A stretch of DNA of 64,000 bases, taken from positions 256,764 through 320,763 of the forward strand of contig QANZ01012086.1 in NCBI GenBank assembly GCA_003254925.1, read 5' to 3'. The notes under the pieces were generated by a model, which did not search any database, had not been told where the DNA came from, and saw nothing but the letters and a program-made list of their open reading frames with translations. The DNA comes from Chamaecrista fasciculata (lineage: Eukaryota; Streptophyta; Magnoliopsida; Fabales; Fabaceae). Within the stretch, counting starts at the first letter, position 1, and each line of letters begins with the position of its first letter. Of the stretch, positions 55,701 through 64,000 are shown piece after piece. Made by a program: the position numbers and the translations under genes.

Positions 55701-56600
55701 TATAATTTAGTAAGATCTTCATCTTTTAAAAAAGAACAAAAATTTAGTATAAAATTAGTTGTACGCGTATGTTTTGATAAAATAAATTTTAGATACTTGT
55801 ATAAATTTTAGATCTTTATATTCAAATATTATTTATTTCCTAAATTTTATCCAAACAAACTATAAGAGAATTTTTTTAGATACTTGTATCAAATGCTCAA
55901 TTATAGATTAATTAATATTTCTTCTCATATGATGAATAATTCTAAATTTTCTCTTTCCATCATACAAAACAAAAGTGGCTATACCCGATCGATTATAATA
56001 TATATATATATACACACATGTATAATTTATAATTAATTTGCTCTAATTTAATCAAGATGCCAAAGTCTTAAAATCATTTACTTTCACAAATGTATTATAT
56101 ATGCATGTGTTTTGTTTTGGGGCCTTTAGAAAGATAAAACGGCAAGTAATGGATTTGAAGCATAATGTTAATTGATTCACACACTACTCAGACGTGAGAG
56201 GAAACATCACAAATTCATACTCCTATTCCCATGCGTTCTGTTAGAAAATGCGACATCAGTAAACTCATTGGAACTAATAGCGAAATTAGTAAGAAACATA
56301 AATTTCTCCATCTGAGATTGAATTAAAAGCGCCAACAATCATCATATACAATAGCATTGATAAGAAATGAGAAGCCAACAAGAAAAACTCATTGCACCCT
56401 TCTAGCGAACCCACATAGAATCACTTTCTTGGGTCATCAAACCAGCAAAGATCAAATTTTACATAATACAACACGAAATAAACAATTTATGCGTTAACAA
56501 ACTTTCTTAATCGGAACCCCATTTTTGAAAAGTACAATGAGAGCAGAGGAAGCAAGAGAAATGTGACGCATCAAAGGCAGGCAGGCAGCAACAAAATTTG
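55701..56600. other. Intergenic upstream of CXIP4-like and 3' of UBP1-like
   Basis: AT-rich with an (AT)n run near 55999-56012. From about 56200 rightwards this is probably the 3' UTR of the UBP1-like gene. Confidence 0.5.
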
Positions 56601-56605
56601 TGATG

Positions 56606-59600
56606 TTAACGATAGTACATGAGATGCTGCCTTGAAGAATTACCCGAATACGCATCATACATGGCTTGGGATCCCCCAGAGTTTAGGCCAATGGAAGCAG
56701 CAGCTAAGCCATGCTGTCCAGTCATATGCACAAGAGCTTGACCCGAAAGGCCAGATACAGCAGCCTGACTTAAGGCCAGTTGGCGCTGATAAGCCAACAA
56801 CTCGGGAGAATAGCCCTGGTTCATGCCAGTTGTGGGTAGGACTTGATAAGGTTGAGCCGGAGGAGGTAGCGGATTTGAGGCTGTTCCAGGAGGAGTCGGC
56901 TTGCTACCCCATGAACACTGCATAAATGAATATAATGCAATGTATAATTCGACAGCGATAAGTTTTTTTTTTTTAATTTACTGACATATAATTAGACTAA
57001 GAGGTTAGAATTTAGGAAAAGATGACAAAGATCTTGTAACATCAATCCACGTTTGTCATTTTATGTCTGAACTCTGAAGGTGTTAGTAATGCATCATATC
57101 CATAAATTTGCAATCTAAATCAATCATTTTAAATTTCCAACAAAAAGGGGAAAGCTGACAAAGAATGGCCTTCATTTGCTAATGGTAAAGCTTCCAGGTG
57201 AGGGTGGGGTTAAGCGTGGGCAACATCTATGTTTGCTCTCATTCATGAGTTTGTCTCACATAAGATATTTTGCATCCCTACTCAGCAAAATATATAAACA
57301 AATTTTGAAAAAATCAAGACTTCTGTGTCAACATTGAAATGGCAAAACTTAATTGAATATATAAGCAACAAGCTGAAGACTTCTCACCTTCATTGTCTTC
57401 CCACGAATTACTCTTCCATTAGCCATCTGAATAGCCAACTCTGCTTCCTCATGAGTATTATATCTAACAAATCCAAAACCTTTATCCCTTTGAACTCGAA
57501 CCTCCTCAATAACCCCAGCCCCCAGTGCATGGAACTGATAGTGGAGTTCAGCTTGTGTTACCTGTAACCTCAAACCACAATTGTAGGGATGTTACATAGT
57601 TGCTAACCTGTGTGAAAATTAAAGAACTCACAGTGTGAAAGAAATGGCAATACCACCGTTTAGAATATAATGCTCAATTTCTTTTTTTTTTTCCCAGGTG
57701 TTTGTGGGGACATTCAATCAATCAATCTAAGTAGAAGCCAGAGCATTAAAATGTGAAACAGGAACAAAATACTCATTTTTGGTTTGAGCTTCCTTGTATT
57801 GAGCTTTTTCGGTTCGACAGCAAAGACACTGTCGAATATACTCCTTTAATTACATCAGGGCCATATACAAACAGGTCCAAGGATTGAGAGAAAAGAAATA
57901 GATAAAAATGCAAATGAACCAGGACTAAATACAGTTTGCTATACAAGACACCTTAAACAATTAACCTAAGTATCGAACCTATCTCCAACATCATGTTTTA
58001 AGACTGCTAAAGATAATCATAAAATTTCACTCTTCAGTTTTTTTAACTTACATCATGGGGAAGGTTGCCAACATAAACGGTGGTGTAAGCTGGGCTGTTC
58101 TCAGGAGCATCATCATTGTTATTTTCCTGACCTCCATCTGTAGAACACAATAAGAAAAAAAAAAAAAGAATAAGGACAAAATAATGTTTTTGTCAATAGA
58201 ATCCTAAGCTTTCTCATCTGTTAAGACAAATTTTCTTTCCATGCCTCGTGTGCATATAGAATAGAAAATTTTCAGAGTTTAGACGAGGTCCCAATGTCCA
58301 GCTAAGTTCCAGTCAATAAATTTTGAAATTTCTCTGAATATACCATTAGCTATAGTGTCATAAAGAAGCAACAGCTAATTTCTAAAAGATGGATGTCAAA
58401 CAAAGTTAAATTCTTAAATTAAATCAATATTGCTATAACACAAGCCTTGCAAGTTAACAAAGTAAAAGTAAAACTATTTTTAGGACCTCAGGAAACCAGT
58501 ATCTTGCCAAAAGAACCAAGCAATTGAATAGGTTATGCAAAGTTACAAATAATGATGGCATTAACTAGAAGAAAGGCATTGCATGATGGCACGTATTTAA
58601 CAAACATTGAACTGCTGAAATTCAAATGCTTGCAATTAGGCACACTGGCACACTATAAATTATGAGGTGCATACCATTTAAGGCAAATTCAAGCTTATAT
58701 TGAAGCATAAATCTGGAAAAACAAAGACATCTACACTAGAAAGCATTTATATAGCCACAGCTTTTTACATATGTGGGCTCAACATATTAAAATTCCATCA
58801 AACCTGAAGATCCATTTGTAAGCACCACAGCATTTTGGGTGTCATTGTTCTTCTCCTCATTGGAACTCGTACCAGCACCCTTAGTTCCCCAGTTGCATCG
58901 TATTTGCCTATTTCCCAACCACTTACCTACAGGAGCCATTAAACAATACAAGTTGATAGAAACAAGATTTAAAAAAATAAAAAAGTTAAAAAGCCAGCAA
59001 ATAGCTAAATGCCTGACCAGTCATATCATTGATGGCACTTTGGGCTTCCTGCATATCAATTGCAGAAATTACATATCAGTAGTTCACTGAATAAGAAACT
59101 AACTAACAACTTGAGGACTAAATTTAGGCGAGTTTAACTTGGAAGGGGTTTTATAGAAACAGAATTAATAACGTGAGTTTGGGTTATAAACATGAGTAAA
59201 ATCCTCTTAATGATTTTGAATAGAAATTGAAATCCAAGAGATTTTATAACTTGGACTAGGTTTATTCATATATTGCTACATAAACGAGCCAACCAAATCG
59301 AGAGAGCACTGATAGCAGCCCTAAAAGAATTAAGTGCTCTCCCCCAACCCCCCCACCCTTTCTTCTACTTTTCTTACACATTCCAGATTTCCAGTTCAAC
59401 AGAATAAGCAATACCTGCTGATCACGGAAAGAAACAAAACCATATCCTTTTGATCGACCAGTTTTGAGATCCCACATAACCTTTGCATCACTGCTTATAG
59501 TAAGAAAGAAGATAAGTGATAAGCAGCAAAAACCAATTTTGTACAAAAATGAGTAACCCATTATAGTTATACTCCCCAAATAAGCTGTCCTTTAACTAGT

Positions 59601-62600
59601 TAACACTAACAATGACTTTAGCCCCATGAAGAATATACAAGCCTTGATGTAGTGACCGCAACAAATGATAAAAGGAAAACAAAAAGCAATGAGGAACTCA
59701 CGAACAACTAGGATAGACTGAGAAGCATGCAAATAAAGTTGCATCAGTAACCTCTGGACTCAAATCACCAACAAATATATTGAAGTGCCCTGATATTTTA
59801 AACAAATTAAAGGAAAATACAATTCAAAATAAGAAGTCCCCCAAGAAGCAAATTGAAAAAAGAAAAAGTACAACAACAAAAAGGGCATGCCTAAAAGTAA
59901 CCTGAAGTATCCTCCCTATGGGTATTGGCATATGCCCAATTCACCTTAAGTGCCTGGCCGTATCTGCAAGTGATATTAAAAATAAATAAATTGTCACAAT
60001 GCTATAACTTGATAATTAAAAAAAAAAAGGATTAGAAGAAAGAAAACTAAGATAAACTCAATAGACATTTCTCAAAAATTGAATAACTGCAACAGCTTGG
60101 GCCCACGGTCTGAACCAGTCCACCCATTAAATGGACAGGTTTGGACCTGAAAATTTAAGCTCATTTAAAAAGGGACTAAGCTGCATCCTCTTTGTACCCT
60201 CTACTAGCTTCTATATTGCCAAATTATTCTTATTTATCTTCCTCTTGAACAGCCACACAGAATACCTTAATGTGTAATGCAAATATGCCAGAAAACAAGA
60301 ATAAAAAAGTATAAAAACCAATGCTTACAATTGGCGTCCATGCAATGTCATTATTGCAAGTGCTGCAGATGCTCGATCATGGTAATCCACAAAACCATAA
60401 GAGGACTGCAATGATGAAATTACAATAGCAAAACAAGCAAACAAATAAGTGGAAGTCAGAAGGTAGAGGTCACGGATAACAAACAGAAATTATGGGGAAA
60501 AAATTTTAAAAATGTAGATTATATGCAGGGGCAACACCAAGAGCCACTTGAGGGAATTATATACTGCTCCCCACTACTGGAACCCTGACAGCCAATTGAC
60601 ATATAGCAAATGTAAATTCTAAGGAAATCTATGACCTTCTCAAATGCTGCATTTTCTCTCTCTCAAGCTCTAAGCTTTCAGCTTACACAATTCCAGGTTA
60701 GAGAAGTCCATCTTACACTGCCAAGGTCGGTAAACATCATGATAGACAAGTGATCACAAATTAGGACTACGAGGAGAAGGTACTATAGCCCCCAGTCATC
60801 ACAGCATGAAAAGACTCCAATAAAGACAACAATGGAGACTACAACTCACCAAACATTTTTCAAATTGATAAGATGCATGTCCTGTTAGAACTCCTTGAAA
60901 TCTATGTTAAATAAGTCTAGAAGAAGTTCCATGAAAGCTGTGTTGCACTTGCACAGGCACGAGTATGGGTACAGGGTACGACTAATTTTGAAAATTATAG
61001 AGTACGGGTATGACAATATTTATTTAAATATAAAGCTATAAAATATAAATTTATATGATTTTTCTTGTAGAAGTATCAACATTTTGATTACTAATCTAAA
61101 AATAATGGAGTTATAATATAACAAAAATAAAATTAGGTAGAAACACCAATATTTTATAAAAAAAATATTGTAAAATTTAGATTTTATAATATTTTAAAAG
61201 TGCTCAAGGGTATCCATAAAATACAAGTACGGGTATGTACACGATACGAGTACGACACTATTTTTGAAGTACCCGTGCCTCGTAGCATGAAAGAAATTCT
61301 GAGTGAAGTAACTCTAGAAACTTATGAGAGACAAACATTCTTGAGAAAGAAATAATCCTACACTCAACAGTAACTAGCAAACTCCTATTTATCATGGGAA
61401 TATGAGACAATAACACAGATCTGTTAGATGTTAAAAGCATGCTTGTGAAAGATGCAGATTGTAAACAATAAATTTTATTGGCCAAGAGCGTGAAACATTG
61501 AGGCAATGAGTTGTATGACGAAACAAACCTTTTCTTTTCTGATGAGCTTGCACCCAGCAAGAGGACCAGCACTCTGAAAGACTTCAGCAAGAAGTTTTTC
61601 AGTAACATTTACATGAATATTTCCTACATAACTGAAAAAAAAAATAGCTTCAGACAAATAATGCCGAGGTAGGAAGATTATACAATATTTCTGGCATGCC
61701 AATAGCATAAAATTATATTAAACTTCAGTGGCATCAAATTTTTAAAGAAGAAATTTAGATCAAGAAAAGATAATACCATATCAGAAAATAAATTTCATTA
61801 CCAGTGGGAAACATAAAATTTCCACTTTTATAACTAGAAACTGGGTATACAATGGAAAACTGTTCAGGTGAATGGAGGAAAAGAAATCACATAAAACTCA
61901 CACACTGCGGCATGTAGAAGTGTCAAAACCAGGAGGCAGATTTCCGCTGGGGATAGGCTCCATCTGCAAAAATTTCAGAACTTCAAGAATAAACAAGGGA
62001 AAGAGAAAAGGTCCCAGCAACCTTAGGGAGACATCTAGAATAGGAAACAAACAAGGAGAAAAAAAGGTCAGTTGGAAGCTCACCTTTGTGCATCAGACTA
62101 CTATATTTCATTTTTATTTCTTAGTTTAATGTTTCGGAGGTTCCATATAGCCGACCATACCTAGTGGGAAAAGGCTTTTGATTGTTGTTGTTTAAAGTTT
62201 GGGAGGTTTGCCAGTATCATGAAATAGGGTAAATAACACTTTACCTCCAATCATTTAGCCTAATATCAGTGTGCCTCCCTTGTGGTTTAAATTATCTTGT
62301 TCAACTGACATGTGATTTGTAATGTTAGCACCCTGTGATATTCACTTTTAATTTTAAGAGAAATAAGCACTTAAATATTAAATAATGAATAATTTCATAG
62401 TTGAAGGTATGTTTAACTTATACCTTAAATGTCATTCTTTTCAAACTATTAGCCCGTAACTAGGGTTAATTAACAATTCAAAATTAAAACTATCTATTTA
62501 ATCCTAGCAATATCCTCGTTCCACTTGAAATGTTCAAGAAAAAGTGATAATGACATTTATCAATGAAATTATTCCTGGTTTAATATTTTCGAGATTATAA

Positions 62601-63034
62601 TTCATATATAAAACAACATAAGATGTTTAAGTAGTAATTAAACAAACCATAGAGACGTTGAATGAGATACATTAAGCTATAGGAGGAAAAGTTGATTTTG
62701 GGCCAAATCACACGGCTACATTTCTTTTTTCTTTTGGCCTCTTGGAGTAAGGTTCATGACATCAAGCAAACAAACTTAACATTCATTACATTACTTGAAA
62801 AAATTGATGGCATCCCATCTAAGCAACAATCATTGGGAAGCTCCTTATTGAAATTCTTATGCCAAATAAACCAAAGAACCCACAGAAGCGTGAACAGGCA
62901 TACTGATAAGGCTAAGAGGAACAAACCTGAGACATGGTAGCCGCTAGCATCCCGGGGTGATACATCTGCTGTTGCTGAAGCAAGGCCTGCTGCATGAGTG
63001 CTTGCTGTTGCTGAAGCTTGAGCCTCTGTTCCAT
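56606..63034 (-). CDS. UBP1: UBP1-like oligouridylate-binding protein (three RRMs)
   Basis: Twelve exons: 63034-62927, 61963-61902, 61631-61529, 60405-60329, 59963-59902, 59789-59702, 59490-59415, 59048-59018, 58926-58804, 58137-58052, 57561-57388, 56917-56606. They total 1302 nt and encode 433 residues in exact frame. The N-terminus is Gln-rich ([19 protein letters not shown]). RRM1 has VYVGNI and SSYGFVDY (92-99). RRM2 has NIFVGDLS and KGYGFVSF (181-188). RRM3 has TVYVGNLP (263-270) and KGFGFVRY (299-306). The C-terminus is Gln/Gly/Ser-rich ('[16 protein letters not shown]'). This is the plant TIA-1-like UBP1A/B/C group: U-rich RNA binding, splicing enhancement and stress granules. Exon 8 is a 31-nt microexon. 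Introns 1 and 3 hold repeat relics (62222-62360, 60955-61280). A leader intron with donor 'TTTCG|GTGAGT' (about 63270) is likely. Confidence 0.93.
60955..61280. mobile_element. GGCACGGGTA-type inverted-repeat element in UBP1-like intron 3
   Basis: Left end 'GGCACGAGTATGGGTACAGG' (60956) and right end, on the other strand, 'GGCACGGGTACTTC' (to 61280) are inverted; 'GTACGGGTATG' motifs recur inside both arms. Centre is AT-rich without coding capacity. No convincing target duplication. It resembles the GGGTA-rich element at 28707-29150. Confidence 0.6.
62222..62360. repeat. One-armed relic of the GGGTAAATTACACTTT family
   Basis: 'AGGGTAAATAACACTTTACC', 'GTGTGCCTCCCTTGTGGTTT' and 'AGCACCCTGTGATATTCAC' mirror the left arm of the element at 35678-36076, but no right arm is visible. 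It lies in intron 1 of the UBP1-like gene. Confidence 0.6.
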
Positions 63035-63039
63035 ATCTC

Positions 63040-64000
63040 TGACCTTATTCCGTGAGAAAAACTAATCACGGCCTATGAGCTGATTCTGATAGATTGACCT
63101 AATAACATTAACTAGTAAGAATTCGAGGCAGGCATTTCATAATTGAAAAGAAAATCATCCTCCAGGTGTATATATTTGATTTCATTTCCATTTTCGGCGA
63201 TCTAAATCTCGAAAATCGGTGATGAGGCGCATAATAGATTGCATTAGAAAGGGATATTATAACTCACCGAAATTGTTGATAAGACGAGAGCGTGCAGAGC
63301 CGATAGCAATTCAGATGATTTGTCCAAATTCTTGCTTTCTTTCTTTTTTCCTTTTCGCACTCTCCCGCTATGCTTCAGACATGGAAGGAAGCTCCCTTCT
63401 GTGTATCTCAAATGCTCAAAGAGATTCGGAGCTGATAATCGGGTTTGGATTAGTCCGCACCGCCATTGTGTTCTTTTTCTTTTTAAACAAATCAATTTCT
63501 TTTTTTTTTCTTTTTTGGATTCATAAATTTTGTGATGCATCTGCTGTTGGGTCATATTATTTTAAAGTTCACGATAAATGAATAATTGTTTAAAAATTAA
63601 TTTACTTCAATTTTAAAATTATTTAAAATCTTATTGTCAATTATTTATATATATAAAAGTATTCAAAACTGAAACAAATCGATTGACCAAACTAAACTGA
63701 TAGATAAATGATTTAATTTAAATTTGATAAATAAAATCAATCAACGAAACCACTCGACGAACACACTTGTTCATATAAGCTGCTTCAATCGTTATCTATT
63801 TTTTGAAGTATTTTTTCTTTAATAAATTACTTTGGGTATCAACTATCTAAAGATTTAGAACTTTTCCATAATCAAAACCAAAAATGAACCTGACATTTAG
63901 TTAATTTTCTTTTAGTATTTATTCTGCTTTATCTACAATTTTGCCCAAAACAAATTAAAAATGTTGATGATTTTCTAGTAACTCGTTAATATTTCCATTG
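63040..64000. other. UBP1-like leader region and AT-rich flank
   Basis: About 63040-63400 holds the leader exon(s) and promoter of the UBP1-like gene; opposed short frames here are not supported. Beyond 63580 the sequence is AT-rich with no recognisable feature to the window end. Confidence 0.45.

Noticed and set aside
1..64000. CRISPR arrays, operons, Shine-Dalgarno sites, prophage or plasmid functions
   Set aside because: All gene structures are eukaryotic with spliceosomal introns; no regularly spaced repeat array with unique spacers was seen.

Overview
The window is nuclear DNA from a eudicot plant. It is AT-rich, its genes have many introns with GT/AG borders, and it carries plant-only families (RHB1A-type RING ligase, SR45a, a trihelix factor, a DUF3537 membrane protein, a pollen-type LRR receptor kinase, a USP-kinase, UBP1). 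Nothing is bacterial or organellar. Species cannot be told from the sequence. Single Ns and one 11-N run (17664-17674) show this is a draft assembly. Exon models were built by hand from GT/AG borders and reading-frame continuity. Every complete model sums to an exact codon count, which is the main internal check.

Layout. 1-5780: gene-poor, with a decayed LINE (about 1040-2905, minus) and a PIF/Harbinger-like non-autonomous element (3165-4593). 5783-7265 (minus): RHB1A-like RING-H2 E3 ligase. 9994-11793 (minus): SAP30-like Sin3/HDAC subunit (AFR1/AFR2 type). 14666-16604 (minus): short SR45a-like RRM splicing factor whose last coding exon has been tandemly multiplied. 17500-20690: transposon cluster, including a captured U-box gene fragment and a Mutator-like element with 9-bp target duplications. 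21101-23270 (plus): trihelix factor. 23405-23635: broken copy of one exon of the USP-kinase found 25 kb further on. 24085-24157 (minus): tRNA-Arg(ACG). 24784-29569 (minus): DUF3537 membrane protein with transposon-filled introns. 33211-37215 (plus): LRR receptor-like (pseudo)kinase. 38899-42484 (plus): RNase H2 subunit B. 44171-46378 (plus): nucleoredoxin. 47796-52492 (plus): USP + coiled-coil + kinase. 53332-54294 (minus): CXIP4-like zinc-knuckle protein. 56606-63034 (minus): UBP1-like three-RRM protein.

The genes are a normal plant mix (ubiquitination, chromatin, splicing, RNA binding, receptor signalling, redox, genome maintenance) and do not form a pathway or cluster. The unusual content is in the repeats. 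At least eight short fold-back elements built from 'TTGGTCCCATA'-like modules carry 9-10-bp target duplications, the size expected of Mutator-like elements, and they sit mostly in introns or next to genes. Two copies differ by one module in each arm. I see no undescribed multi-gene system.
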